This document shows positions 8,550 to 18,465 of a DNA stretch of 64,000 nucleotides, piece after piece (positions within the stretch are counted from its first letter, which is position 1; each line of letters opens with the position of its first letter). A model generated the notes under the pieces. That model was not told the origin of the DNA. It made no database searches and was given only the letters and a program-made list of their open reading frames with translations. The DNA comes from Halodesulfovibrio sp. (GTDB lineage: Bacteria; Desulfobacterota; Desulfovibrionia; Desulfovibrionales; Desulfovibrionaceae). The stretch lies in NCBI RefSeq assembly GCF_025210605.1, contig NZ_JAOARI010000035.1, positions 1 to 64,000 on the forward strand. Reading direction: 5' to 3'. Made by a program: the position numbers and the translations under genes.

Positions 8550-10586
8550 ATGAAATTCAATCTAAAAACCCAGATTCTTTTGCCAACACTGCTCATTATC
8601 ATAGTTGGAATGGGTACTGCTTCTTTCTTATCATTCAAGCAAGCTGAAACTATCTTAGAAGAATCCATGCTTGAGCAATCAGAACAAATTGCTCACGGTC
8701 TCCAAACCCAAATTACCGGATGGGTTGAAGACATTCAGCTAGCCTTGAACATTGCAGCAGGCGATATTTCCATTAAAAGAGATTTGATAACAGAGAGTGC
8801 CAACCAATCAGCGCATATTCGTGCAATTTCTTACTGTCAAAGCATCGTCAAAGAATACACATTCTATGAAGCCGTTGGGGTTATCAATACCAGCGGTATC
8901 GCAACCGTTTATTCCGACATAAAGCAAATGGGAAAACTGGACATTAGCTCCCGTGACTACTTCAAAAAGGTCATGACAGGTGTTCCCGCTGTTTCTGATG
9001 CACTGAAAAGTAGAGCTAGCGGTGAGCCTATTTTTGTTGTTGCCGTTCCTGTCAAAGAAAATACCGAAGTCATCGGAGCGATTATCGGTGTCGTCAAACT
9101 GTCGTCATTTTCAGAAAAATACATTCGTCCTATCAAAATGGGACAGACTGGCTACGCTTTCCTCATCGCGCGGGACGGCTACCTTGCCGCCCACCCAAAC
9201 AATGCTCATATCCTGAAAACAAGATTGACTGATTATCCATGGGGACAAAAAATGGTCTCCCAAAAATCAGGCGCCATTACGTACAACTACGAAGGTGTAG
9301 ACAAAATAGTCTCATTCACCCACGAACCGCACACAGGGTGGACTATTGGTATCAGCACAAACATCGATGACATTTTCTCATCGGTTGAAGCCATTCGTAA
9401 CAGCAACATACTTACAGCGGGTATCGTTGTCCTTGTCGCTGGTATTGTTATCTTCTTCATTGTACATAAAATTATTCTCGCGCTAAGCAAGGGGGTGGCA
9501 TTTGCCGAAAATGTTGCCCGTGGAAATCTCGATAATGAACTTGCGCTGAATCGCCACGATGAAGTGGGCGCTTTGGCAAACGCACTGAATAAAATGACCG
9601 TCAACTTGCGTGAAATGATCTCCACAGCAGAGCAAAAAACTGCTGAAGCGGAGCAAGAATCGCAACGCGCACAACTGGCAGTACAAGAAGCAGAAAAAGC
9701 CCGTCACGAAGCTGAACTGGCAAAACGACAGGGAATGCTTCAGGCTGCCGAACAATTAGAAGCTATTGTTAACCATATTTCGACAACTGCTACAGAATTA
9801 GCAGCACAAGTAGACGAATCAAGCCGTGGTGCAGAATTGCAGCTGGAACGCACTGCTGAAACAGCAACAGCTATTGAAGAAATGAACGCAACCGTGCTTG
9901 AAGTTGCCCGCAACGCAACAACCGCTGCTTCTCATGCTGAAGATACCAGACACAAGGCAGAAACGGGGCAAGGCGTTGTTTCGTCTGTTGTAACGTCCAT
10001 CGAGGAAATTAGTAATCACTCAGCATCACTTACCGAAAGTTTAGGTGCTCTCGGAGAACGCGCTGAAGACATCGGAAACGTCATGACGGTGATTACTGAT
10101 ATTGCAGATCAGACAAACTTACTTGCGCTTAACGCAGCCATTGAAGCTGCCCGTGCGGGCGAGGCAGGACGCGGTTTTGCAGTTGTTGCTGATGAAGTCC
10201 GCAAACTTGCAGAAAAAACCATGCAGGCAACGCAAGAGGTTGAAGGTGCTATTCAGGCAATTCAACTTGCGTCACACAACAATATTGAAGAAATGCAAAA
10301 TGCTGCCAGCGTGGTAGAGCAATCCACAGGGCTTTCAGGTGAAGCAGGCAATTCTCTCAAAGCAATTGTTGAAGTTGCTATTGCCAACGCAGACCAAGTC
10401 AGATCAATTGCTTCAGCAAGTGAAGAGCAGTCTGCAACCTCTGAACAAATCAGTAACAGTTCAGAAGAGATAAACCGCATTGCAATGGAAACAGCCTCAG
10501 CTATGCGCGAATCTGCTACCGCAGTTAACGAACTTGCAGAAATGACACAAAGGCTGCAAGAAGTCGTTACTGACTTGAAATCCTAA
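8550..10586 (+). CDS. Methyl-accepting chemotaxis protein with a periplasmic Cache sensor
   Basis: This is an inner-membrane chemoreceptor of 678 aa. TM1 lies at about 10-32 and is followed by a periplasmic region of about 250 residues with Cache-like features ([29 protein letters not shown]). TM2 lies at about 286-311, then HAMP and a coiled-coil cytoplasmic domain. The signalling tip is visible at about 519-555 ([20 protein letters not shown]). No CheR/CheB docking pentapeptide is seen at the C-terminus. The start is ATG 8550 behind AGGAGGGG; an upstream in-frame start at 8487 has no RBS. It is monocistronic. The ligand is unknown. Confidence 0.93.
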   Translation: MKFNLKTQILLPTLLIIIVGMGTASFLSFKQAETILEESMLEQSEQIAHGLQTQITGWVEDIQLALNIAAGDISIKRDLITESANQSAHIRAISYCQSIVKEYTFYEAVGVINTSGIATVYSDIKQMGKLDISSRDYFKKVMTGVPAVSDALKSRASGEPIFVVAVPVKENTEVIGAIIGVVKLSSFSEKYIRPIKMGQTGYAFLIARDGYLAAHPNNAHILKTRLTDYPWGQKMVSQKSGAITYNYEGVDKIVSFTHEPHTGWTIGISTNIDDIFSSVEAIRNSNILTAGIVVLVAGIVIFFIVHKIILALSKGVAFAENVARGNLDNELALNRHDEVGALANALNKMTVNLREMISTAEQKTAEAEQESQRAQLAVQEAEKARHEAELAKRQGMLQAAEQLEAIVNHISTTATELAAQVDESSRGAELQLERTAETATAIEEMNATVLEVARNATTAASHAEDTRHKAETGQGVVSSVVTSIEEISNHSASLTESLGALGERAEDIGNVMTVITDIADQTNLLALNAAIEAARAGEAGRGFAVVADEVRKLAEKTMQATQEVEGAIQAIQLASHNNIEEMQNAASVVEQSTGLSGEAGNSLKAIVEVAIANADQVRSIASASEEQSATSEQISNSSEEINRIAMETASAMRESATAVNELAEMTQRLQEVVTDLKS

Positions 10587-10591
10587 ACGAA

Positions 10592-10628
10592 ACGCCCTGT
10601 TACTAGCCAAGTAACAGGGCGTTTTTTT
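10592..10628 (+). terminator. Rho-independent terminator after the chemoreceptor gene
   Basis: acgccctgttac (10592-10603) pairs with gtaacagggcgt, followed by T7. Confidence 0.85.
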
Positions 10629-10782
10629 GTACTATTGGATGGGAAAACAGCTTTCAACCGTCGCAGCGGAAAATACAAGTAGCTACTTCCTATCTTAGAC
10701 ACCCAACCTGCTGGGAAACAAAATAGAAGTTTTCTGAGGCTGTCGCAGTTCTGCAAAAATTTTTTTTTATAACGTAGTAAGG

Positions 10783-10983
10783 CTATTCACTGGAAGAATC
10801 GCCATCTTTCTTTTTTAATTTATGCGCTCTGGCAAGGGTAATACCAGCAACAAAGCCGGGAACCATGCCTAATGCAATAGCACGGGGAAGGTTTGGCAGA
10901 AAACCAATAAGATACCCGAGGACACCGATAGATGCCCCGATGAAAATTCCGCGAACAACAAAGTTAGGTGCTTCTTTAGACAT
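10783..10983 (-). CDS. Small membrane protein with two hydrophobic segments
   Basis: The 66 aa product has two glycine-rich hydrophobic stretches (about 11-30 and 34-50) and a lysine/serine-rich C-terminus (KLKKKDGDSSSE). TAAGGAG sits just upstream of the ATG on the minus strand, so it is likely translated. I do not recognise the family; glycine spacing suggests close helix packing. It lies 80 bp after the SDR gene on the same strand and may be its distal operon partner. Confidence 0.6.
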   Translation of the reverse strand: MSKEAPNFVVRGIFIGASIGVLGYLIGFLPNLPRAIALGMVPGFVAGITLARAHKLKKKDGDSSSE

Positions 10984-11063
10984 GTTTACTCCTTACATTA
11001 GCGCCGCATGGTACGGCGTGCTCCCTGTGAGTGTCAATTGACATTCTTTATGAACAACACGCC

Positions 11064-12647
11064 TTAGGTATGTCCATTGCGTTTCATAGCTTCCGCAACT
11101 GTAAGTTTCTGCACCGTATCAAGAGAGCACCGCTGGAGTGCAATATGCCGAATCCGCCACGGCCCTTTAACTACATCACCTTTTGCTGCTTTTGCTATTG
11201 CCTTTAACATCCCCTTAAAAATAACCATATGCACGGGGCAAAGAGAGTACCAGTAAGCCATACCCCATAAGCCTCGTGGATGAAAATACGCAACCATGCG
11301 TAGTTCTGTCACATGTTCTGTTCCCGTTGTTACTGGGAATAAAGTAAATTCGAGCAACGCTTCGCCCGGTAGCTTCATTTCCGCAAGAAGTAGTAGCCGC
11401 TTATTTTCCTGAACATCTAATACCCGCCAAAAATCCAGCGCATCACCTATAAACAATTCTTCAGGATTCCGCCGCCCGCGCCTGAGTCCGGGACCTCCGA
11501 TTATTTTGTCGATAAATCCTCGTATCCGCCACAAGTAGTCGTCTTTATACCATCCTGTTTCACCGCCGACAGATTTAACCACTTTCCACACCTGTTCCAC
11601 GGTATCCCGAATATGAACAGCATGGGCAGAATACAATGTAGTTCCCCCTGCATACGAGCTATCACCGCAGGTTACCCATTCAGGAATTTCCGGCTCTCCG
11701 GCATCTGTCCAGCATGTATCGACTGTACGCTGGCGGACTCGCGTTAACGCAAGTTCGACAGACTCTTGTACCGTAAGCAAACTCTGGGGAATAATTTCAC
11801 GTATCCGGTTCTCAGAACACACAACATTATTCCGTAACCCTTCAACCAAAGGTCTTGCGAGATTCGTCGGCACAGGGGTGACAAGATTAATCCATAGCGA
11901 ACTTAAACGAGGGGTTAACACTGGAACCGGAATAATAAAACGTTTCCGCAGCCCTGCTTCCTTCCGATATATTTCAAAAAGCTCCCGATACGTTACAACA
12001 TCCGGCCCGCCAATATCATATGTTTCACCAACAGTTTCCTGTGCATCTAACACACCCGTTAAGTATGTAAGCACATTGGATACAGCTATTGGCTGACATT
12101 TACTATGCACCCAGCGGGGAGTCACCATCATCGGCAAACGATCTACCAGATACCGCAGAAGCTCAAATGAAGCACTACCCGCGCCGATAATTTGCGCTGC
12201 CCGCAACACTGTCACGGGAACATCAGAAAGCGATAAAATTTGAGCAACTTCAGCACGGGAGGCAAGATGCTTACTCAAGTTGGGATCATCAGGAACAAGA
12301 CCAGAAAGATAAATAATACGTTGCACACGGTTAATTCTACATGCCTGCACCATATTGTACGCCGCCTTACGATCAGCATCGCTAAAATCCTTATGTGAAG
12401 GATTCATCGAATGAATGAGATAATACGCGACCCCACATCCTCTAGCAGCTTCCATTGTACGTTTGCCGGAAACCATATCCCCTTCAATCACTTCCAGATT
12501 CTCATGTGCCGCCCACGGTCTACTATCAAGCTTGCGTTTTGAGCGCACCAGAACACGAACCTTGCGCCCTTGCGCCAACAATAGCGGCACAAGCCTTCCA
12601 CCTATGTACCCAGTCGCTCCGGTCACTAAAATCGGTTTATCATGCAT
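11064..12647 (-). CDS. SDR-family NAD(P)-binding protein with C-terminal DUF2867 domain
   Basis: The 527 aa protein starts with an atypical SDR/epimerase Rossmann domain: the nucleotide loop TGATGYIGGRL is at residues 9-19, and YLIHSMNP and IIYLSGL follow as in NmrA/YbjT-like proteins. The C-terminal part from about 340 matches DUF2867, a SRPBCC-like domain that is often fused to such SDRs. The substrate is unknown. GGGGGGAG precedes the ATG. It is not part of an obvious pathway cluster. Confidence 0.8.
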   Translation of the reverse strand: MHDKPILVTGATGYIGGRLVPLLLAQGRKVRVLVRSKRKLDSRPWAAHENLEVIEGDMVSGKRTMEAARGCGVAYYLIHSMNPSHKDFSDADRKAAYNMVQACRINRVQRIIYLSGLVPDDPNLSKHLASRAEVAQILSLSDVPVTVLRAAQIIGAGSASFELLRYLVDRLPMMVTPRWVHSKCQPIAVSNVLTYLTGVLDAQETVGETYDIGGPDVVTYRELFEIYRKEAGLRKRFIIPVPVLTPRLSSLWINLVTPVPTNLARPLVEGLRNNVVCSENRIREIIPQSLLTVQESVELALTRVRQRTVDTCWTDAGEPEIPEWVTCGDSSYAGGTTLYSAHAVHIRDTVEQVWKVVKSVGGETGWYKDDYLWRIRGFIDKIIGGPGLRRGRRNPEELFIGDALDFWRVLDVQENKRLLLLAEMKLPGEALLEFTLFPVTTGTEHVTELRMVAYFHPRGLWGMAYWYSLCPVHMVIFKGMLKAIAKAAKGDVVKGPWRIRHIALQRCSLDTVQKLTVAEAMKRNGHT

Positions 12648-12845
12648 GTGCTCCCCCCGCTCAGTGCGTCGATTATCAATACTATTCGCTACTGAAGTGT
12701 CTTTGATTCGCCCTTTAGCATACCAGATGTCACACCGGTCAGCGGCTATTTTTTACTCTATCCTCGTATTGCAGAACTTTCCAAGCATGGTATGCTGACA
12801 ATTCCCTAGTACCGTCATGAGAACACAACCGATTGTGGAGAACAT

Positions 12846-14540
12846 ATGGCATCTTCAAGCAAGTCCAACACATCTTCTACGTCGCATGAGACATCGAATA
12901 CCGCTGACGAGCACTGGTTAATTCCAGAAGAAGCCCGAAACAACCTTTCTGAATTATTCAAGCAGCTCAAACGCACCATAGAACTGCACGTTGTGACTGA
13001 TTCTGATACCGAAAACATGTTTAACGGGTTCACACTACAATTTGCTCTGGATATGTCACGTCTCTCTCCTAAGATATCTGTCATACCCCACAAACTTGGT
13101 GACGAATTTTCGCAAAAGCATGACGTCCAATTATCACCAAGCTTGCTTTTCAATCCAGAAAAGTATGACATACGTTTCACTGGCGCTCCCCTAGGCGAAG
13201 AAGGAAAAGCCTTCATCGAAACTATCCTGCACCTTTCTCTTGGTAAAAGCTCCCTCTCTGAAACATCAAAAACAATTCTCGCAGAATTGCATGAACACCG
13301 ACAGGTACGCGTTTTCTCTTCACCGGGCTGCCCGTATTGCCCAACACAGTTTATGAATGCAGTTCAGGCTGCAATCGAACGCCCTTTGCTGATTCGTGCA
13401 GAATGCATTGATTCCGATGAATTTCCAGACCTGACGAAACAATACGGTGTTGGCTCAGTTCCTCATACGTCTTTTAACCAGTCTTATCATAGGGTTGGAC
13501 TACTGCCTCAAGAGCGTTTCTGCCTTGAACTGCTCATGCTACGCGATGCGGAAGAGGTATTGCGCGATCAGATACAGGAGCAGCCGGAAGAGGAAGGAAA
13601 AATATACGACCTGCTCATTCTGGGAGCAGGACCGGCAGGGCTTACAGCGGCAATCTATGCAAAACGGTCAGGGTTGGATTCAATGGTGCTGGATAACTCT
13701 GTCATTGGCGGTCAAGTTATGACAACGCCCGTAGTCGAAAACTACCCCGGCTTTCAAAGCGTAGGTGGCATAGCGCTTGTGGAAATTCTTACCGCGCATA
13801 CACGAGAATACTCGAACATACGTGAAAATCAGGCAATTCAACATGTCAGCATTAATGATTTCATTGAAGTACAGACAGCCGAACGGGTGTATTCGGGTAA
13901 AGCATTAATTTTTGCAACAGGAACTGAGTGGCGACCACTAGGAGTAGAAGGAGAAAAAAAATATTTCGGAACCGGAGTAACCCACTGTGCCTCATGCGAT
14001 GGGTATATGTTCCGCGGCAAACACGTACTCATGGTCGGTGGCGGCAACAGCGCGCTGACGGATGCGCTGCATCTTAAAAACCTCAATATTGATGTAATGA
14101 TCGTCCACAGGCGCGACACCCTGCGCGCCCAGAAAACACTGCAAGATGCCGTTGAGCGGGAACAGATTCCTGTCATGTACAATACGGTTATCGAAAAAAT
14201 ATACGGAACAGAGACAACGGTTCAAGGTGTTACATTGCGCAATACTGAAACCGGAGAACAGACAGAGCACCCATGCGACGGCGTTTTCATCGCTATCGGT
14301 ATGAACCCTAACTCACAGCTGGCAGAACAACTTGGTGTTGCCCTCAATCCAGATAAAACTATTCATGTTGATACAACCATGCGAACCAATGTTCCCCGCA
14401 TATATGCCGCTGGTGATGTGAACGGCGGCGTGCGCCAAATAGTAACTGCTGTCAGCGACGGCGCAGTGGCTGCCATGTCCGCGTTTGAAGATTTGCAGCA
14501 CCCTTACTGGGCTTCAGAGAAAGAATCCGGTTCATCATAA
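12846..14540 (+). CDS. Glutaredoxin-like (PDO) domain fused to thioredoxin reductase
   Basis: This is an NAD(P)H-driven disulfide reductase carrying its own redox partner, similar in plan to AhpF. Residues 1-245 hold a two-part thioredoxin fold with the active pair C162-P-Y-C165. The second half is a flavoprotein disulfide reductase: FAD loop LGAGPAGLTAAIYA from about 258, redox pair C381-A-S-C384 followed by DGYMF, NAD(P) loop MVGGGNSALTDALHL, and a C-terminal YAAGDVNGG FAD segment. GGAGAA precedes ATG 12846. No peroxiredoxin is adjacent, so AhpC reduction is not implied; protein disulfide or peroxide defence is likely (inference). Confidence 0.88.
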   Translation: MASSSKSNTSSTSHETSNTADEHWLIPEEARNNLSELFKQLKRTIELHVVTDSDTENMFNGFTLQFALDMSRLSPKISVIPHKLGDEFSQKHDVQLSPSLLFNPEKYDIRFTGAPLGEEGKAFIETILHLSLGKSSLSETSKTILAELHEHRQVRVFSSPGCPYCPTQFMNAVQAAIERPLLIRAECIDSDEFPDLTKQYGVGSVPHTSFNQSYHRVGLLPQERFCLELLMLRDAEEVLRDQIQEQPEEEGKIYDLLILGAGPAGLTAAIYAKRSGLDSMVLDNSVIGGQVMTTPVVENYPGFQSVGGIALVEILTAHTREYSNIRENQAIQHVSINDFIEVQTAERVYSGKALIFATGTEWRPLGVEGEKKYFGTGVTHCASCDGYMFRGKHVLMVGGGNSALTDALHLKNLNIDVMIVHRRDTLRAQKTLQDAVEREQIPVMYNTVIEKIYGTETTVQGVTLRNTETGEQTEHPCDGVFIAIGMNPNSQLAEQLGVALNPDKTIHVDTTMRTNVPRIYAAGDVNGGVRQIVTAVSDGAVAAMSAFEDLQHPYWASEKESGSS

Positions 14541-14716
14541 CGCTAGTTCACGTACCGTGCGTATGACACAGTATTACACACAGTAAGAATAGGCTTGTGC
14601 CTACGTTGCAAACAGCATAGCAGCGTTTCACTCATTTCCCCGCTTTACTCTGATTAGAGCAAGAGCTACCACATAGGCAGCTTACTAAAAAACACCAAGC
14701 GGATTATGAGTAACCA

Positions 14717-15829
14717 ATGATTTCACCAGACCAATACCCTACCATTGCCAACCAGCTCCTTACATGGTTCACACAAAATAAAAGACCCTTACCGTGGCGT
14801 ACAGATTACGCACCGTACCATGTATGGGTTTCCGAAATTATGCTGCAACAAACACAAATGGAACGCGGCGTAACCTATTTTAATCGATGGATGCAAATGC
14901 TGCCTGACGTCACGGCAGTTGCTGAAGCCCATGAAGACGATCTTTTAAAGCTCTGGGAAGGGCTGGGATACTACTCCCGTGTGCGCAATTTGCACAAAGC
15001 GGCTAAAATTATTGCAACAGAGCATGATGGTATTTTTCCAGAAACATACTCTGACATACGGGCACTTCCCGGAATTGGAGAGTATACAGCTGGTGCAATC
15101 GCCTCTATTGCCTTTAATCAGGATGTCATTTGTGTTGATGCTAACGTAGAGCGGGTCTTTGCAAGACTGTTTGATATAGATACCCCCGTTAAGCAAAAAC
15201 AAAACATGGAATTTATCCGTAAGACAGCAACCGAAATGCTTCCATCTGGTCGCGCACGGGAATTCAATCAGGCGCTCATGGAGCTTGGAGCACTGGTTTG
15301 CAGTAAAAAACCGCATTGCGCACGCTGTCCACTTCAGGAAAACTGTGAAGCCTTCCATCTGGGAATCCCGCAGGAACGCCCAGTACCTATCGCTAAAAAA
15401 GGTATAAAGCATATTGATGTTGCGACGGGCTTTCTTATGCACAACGGTAAAATTTATATTCAAAAACGTCCTGAGTTCGGTGTATGGGCAGGATTTTGGG
15501 AATTACCGGGTGGCTCTGTTGAAGAAGGTGAAACACCGGAAGAAGCAGTTGTACGAGAGTTTATGGAAGAAACAGAATTTCCAGTGCAAATCAAAGACAA
15601 AATCCTCGTAGTCAAACACGGCTACACAACCTATCGGGTTACCATGCACTGTTATTTTCTGACGTTTGCAAAAGAACATACAGCAGAGCCAGTGCTCCAT
15701 GCGGCTACAGCATATCAGTGGGTCAACATGAAAGAGCTTGATGCCGTGACTCTTCCGGCAGGACACCGCAAGCTTCTTGACCATTTGCAAACAGATTTAC
15801 GGCTTATTCCGCTCTTAGAAAACAGTTAA
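14717..15829 (+). CDS. mutY: A/G-specific adenine glycosylase MutY with NUDIX-like C-terminus
   Basis: It removes adenine mispaired with 8-oxoguanine. The 370 aa protein has the catalytic-glutamate segment LQQTQMERG, the helix-hairpin-helix GIGEYTAGAI, the aspartate in VDANVERV, and cluster cysteines C195, C201, C204 and C210. The C195-C201 spacing is one residue shorter than in E. coli MutY. The C-terminal domain contains an almost complete Nudix box (GSVEEGE then REFMEE), where MutY usually has a degenerate one. A weak RBS precedes ATG 14717. The M50 protease gene follows within about 60 bp. Confidence 0.9.
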   Translation: MISPDQYPTIANQLLTWFTQNKRPLPWRTDYAPYHVWVSEIMLQQTQMERGVTYFNRWMQMLPDVTAVAEAHEDDLLKLWEGLGYYSRVRNLHKAAKIIATEHDGIFPETYSDIRALPGIGEYTAGAIASIAFNQDVICVDANVERVFARLFDIDTPVKQKQNMEFIRKTATEMLPSGRAREFNQALMELGALVCSKKPHCARCPLQENCEAFHLGIPQERPVPIAKKGIKHIDVATGFLMHNGKIYIQKRPEFGVWAGFWELPGGSVEEGETPEEAVVREFMEETEFPVQIKDKILVVKHGYTTYRVTMHCYFLTFAKEHTAEPVLHAATAYQWVNMKELDAVTLPAGHRKLLDHLQTDLRLIPLLENS

Positions 15830-15886
15830 CCGGAGAGCTTGCCACGCCTTTGGAACCGTGAATTTACTTGCTTCACAAGGGGGTTC

Positions 15887-16579
15887 GTGGTAGCCGCAAA
15901 AGTTATGTTTAGTACCGATATCGCAGAAAGTGTTACTAAGATCGCCGTCGCGTTAGTTCCTATGTTACTTGGCATGGTATGCCATGAGGTTGCGCACGGC
16001 TGGGTTGCGTACAAGCTGGGTGACCCCACTGCAAAATCGCATGGACGCCTTACGCTCAACCCTGTTCCGCACATTGACCCTATGGGTACAGCCATGTTTG
16101 TACTCACGGCACTTACCAGCCCGTTTGTTATCGGCTGGGCAAAGCCTGTGCCGGTTGATGCGCGCTGGTTCAACAACCCAAGAAAGGGTATGATCCTTGT
16201 GTCAGCAGCAGGCCCTATTACGAACTTTATTCTTGCAATTCTGTTCGGTGTGGCATTTGCTTTTGTGGCACAAAATGGTCCCACAGCTGGCTCTGTATAC
16301 AGCTATGGTTACGATTTTTTATACAAAATGTGCATAGCCGGAGTCTGGATCAATCTTACACTCGGCTGGTTTAACCTTATGCCGTTTCCACCGTTGGACG
16401 GCAGTAATATTTTGGCAGGATTACTCCCGCCTCGTCTCGCATATAAATTCCAGGGAATTTCCCGCTACGGATTTTTTATAATAATGCTGTTGTTGGCAAC
16501 AGGCTTTCTGGGAAAAATCATCAGCCCGCTGATTCAAGGTTCCGCAGGACTGATTCAACAATTAATTTCCATTATCTAA
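15887..16579 (+). CDS. Site-2 protease family (M50) membrane metalloprotease
   Basis: This is an intramembrane zinc metalloprotease of the small M50/rhomboid-like YwhC type. The zinc motif HEVAH lies in the first helix (VCHEVAHGWVAY), and the second ligand segment NLMPFPPLDGSNIL is near the C-terminus. About five hydrophobic helices are seen in about 230 aa. The start is uncertain: GTG 15887 lies only 3 nt after AAGGGGG, ATG 15905 lies 21 nt after it, and TTG 15839 is also in frame. It sits between mutY and trpS, an order common in delta-proteobacteria. The substrate is unknown. Confidence 0.85.
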   Translation: MVAAKVMFSTDIAESVTKIAVALVPMLLGMVCHEVAHGWVAYKLGDPTAKSHGRLTLNPVPHIDPMGTAMFVLTALTSPFVIGWAKPVPVDARWFNNPRKGMILVSAAGPITNFILAILFGVAFAFVAQNGPTAGSVYSYGYDFLYKMCIAGVWINLTLGWFNLMPFPPLDGSNILAGLLPPRLAYKFQGISRYGFFIIMLLLATGFLGKIISPLIQGSAGLIQQLISII

Positions 16580-16606
16580 GCCTGACAACATTTCCGGAGG
16601 AAAGAA

Positions 16607-17599
16607 ATGACTCGTAAACGTACCGTTTCCGGTATGCGCCCTACTGGCGCTCTTCACCTTGGCCACTACTTTGGCGTACTCAAAAACTGGGTAGCAATGC
16701 AAAACGACATGGACTGCTACTTTTTCGTGGCAGACTGGCACGCGCTTACCAGTGATTACGCAGATACCAGTGGCATCAAAACTCATGTTCCGGAAATGGT
16801 AAAAGACTGGCTTGCCTCCGGTCTTGATCCTGAAAAATGTACTATTTTCCAGCAGTCCGCTGTTAAAGAACATGCAGAGCTGCATTTGCTGCTCTCTATG
16901 ATTACTCCGCTTGGCTGGCTGGAACGCTGCCCTACCTACAAAGAACAGCGCGACCAGATTAGCCATAAAGACCTCGGCAACTACGGTTTCCTCGGCTATC
17001 CGGTGCTCATGGCTACAGATATCCTTATGTACCGCCCTGCATACGTTCCTGTAGGACAGGATCAGCTGCCGCATATTGAAATGACCCGCGAAATCGCACG
17101 CCGTTTCAACCACATGTACGACTGTAGCATCTTTACCGAACCGGAAGGAAAGCTCACTCCTGAAGCAAAACTGCCGGGTCTGGATGGTCGTAAGATGTCA
17201 AAAAGCTACAACAACGGCATCTTCCTGCGTGAAGGTATGGAAGATATCCAGCCGAAAGTTCGCAGCATGCTTACAGATAAAAACCGTCTGCGTCGTAATG
17301 ATCCGGGCGATCCTGATATCTGTAACCTCTTCCCGTATCATGTACTCATGACATCTGAAGAAAAACAGGCTGAAATCCGTAAAGGCTGCACATCTGCTGG
17401 TCTTGGCTGTGTTGATTGTAAGAAAATCCTTCTCGAATCCATGGAAGAGTTTCTTGCTCCTATTCAAGAACGCCGCCGAGCTATTGATGCAAATCCTAAG
17501 CTTGTACAGGAAGTGCTTGAACACGGTAACGAGCGCGCAAGAGCAATGGCTCGTGAAACCATGGAAATGGTTCGCAGCGCAATTAACTTCGACTTTTAA
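16607..17599 (+). CDS. trpS: Tryptophanyl-tRNA synthetase
   Basis: It charges tRNA-Trp. At 330 aa it is a normal class Ic enzyme. The HIGH-type signature is LHLGHYFG (residues 17-24), the tryptophan/adenylate region includes GYPVLMATDILMYRP and VGQDQLPHIE, and the KMSKS loop appears as RKMSKSYN. GGAGGAAAG sits upstream of ATG 16607. It is followed directly by a GC-rich terminator. Confidence 0.97.
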   Translation: MTRKRTVSGMRPTGALHLGHYFGVLKNWVAMQNDMDCYFFVADWHALTSDYADTSGIKTHVPEMVKDWLASGLDPEKCTIFQQSAVKEHAELHLLLSMITPLGWLERCPTYKEQRDQISHKDLGNYGFLGYPVLMATDILMYRPAYVPVGQDQLPHIEMTREIARRFNHMYDCSIFTEPEGKLTPEAKLPGLDGRKMSKSYNNGIFLREGMEDIQPKVRSMLTDKNRLRRNDPGDPDICNLFPYHVLMTSEEKQAEIRKGCTSAGLGCVDCKKILLESMEEFLAPIQERRRAIDANPKLVQEVLEHGNERARAMARETMEMVRSAINFDF

Positions 17600-17606
17600 A
17601 GACCTT

Positions 17607-17637
17607 AGGGCGGGCATTAGCCCGCCCTTTGATTTTT
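17607..17637 (+). terminator. Rho-independent terminator after trpS
   Basis: agggcgggc (17607-17615) pairs with gcccgccct (17620-17628) around the loop atta, then a T-rich tail. The tail runs into the leader of the next gene, whose RBS starts only a few bases later. Confidence 0.8.
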
Positions 17638-17649
17638 TCAGGAATATAT

Positions 17650-18456
17650 ATGTTTGTAGATCCACATGATGCAGGTCCAGACGATGAGTCCGCAGTTCAA
17701 GATACATTAGAATACCTTGAATCATTGCCGCAATTAGCAGGTGACGACACTTTTTCCTTTGCATGTCATCCAGAGGTTTCTTGCTTTAATGCATGCTGCC
17801 GCGATTTAAACATGCCGCTGTCCCCTTATGATGTCCTGCGACTACGCCAAGGACTGGGCATGGACAGCACAACCTTTATCAAAGAATACACTGTCATCGA
17901 ACAGTACCCTAACTCCGGTTTCCCGGTATTGTTCCTTAAAATGACGGATTCTATTGAACAGGAATGTCCGTTCCTTAGCGAAGAAGGCTGCTCAGTATAC
18001 GAAAACCGCTCTGCCGCCTGTCGTACCTACCCATTAGGTCGCGCCACACATCTTGATGAAAACGGAACAGTTATTGAGCAGTTTGTAGTTGTTAAAGAAG
18101 ATCACTGTAAGGGCTTTGATGAAGCAAAGCAGTGGACAGCAACAGAATGGCTCAAAGATCAAGGGCTGGACGAATACAACTATTTTGCAGACCGCTACAT
18201 GAGCATCATTTCCCGCTTCATCGACACAGATCTTGAGTTAACACAAAAACGTGTGCAGATGGCGCTGCTTGCATTCTACCAGCTCGACCATTTCAAAGGG
18301 TTTATGGAAGACATGAACCTTATGGATAGAGTCAACGTGCCGGAAGAACGACGCGAAAAAATTATGAATGACGAAAAAGAACGTCTTCTTTTTGCCATGG
18401 AATGGATGGAACTCATTCTCTTTGGCACCAGTACAACTCTTTCACATTCCTCATAG
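17650..18456 (+). CDS. YkgJ-family cysteine cluster protein
   Basis: The 268 aa protein has the cysteine layout of the YkgJ/UPF0153 family, a presumed zinc or iron-sulfur binding group: CHPEVSCFNACCRDLN near residue 45, then CPFLSEEGCSVYENRSAACRTYPLG near 110. Biochemical function is not known for the family. The start is ATG 17650 with AGGAAT just upstream; an in-frame TTG at 17629 lies in the trpS terminator. An rfaE2-like gene follows 9 bp later, so the two are probably co-transcribed. Confidence 0.8.
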   Translation: MFVDPHDAGPDDESAVQDTLEYLESLPQLAGDDTFSFACHPEVSCFNACCRDLNMPLSPYDVLRLRQGLGMDSTTFIKEYTVIEQYPNSGFPVLFLKMTDSIEQECPFLSEEGCSVYENRSAACRTYPLGRATHLDENGTVIEQFVVVKEDHCKGFDEAKQWTATEWLKDQGLDEYNYFADRYMSIISRFIDTDLELTQKRVQMALLAFYQLDHFKGFMEDMNLMDRVNVPEERREKIMNDEKERLLFAMEWMELILFGTSTTLSHSS

Positions 18457-18465
18457 TGCAGTACA

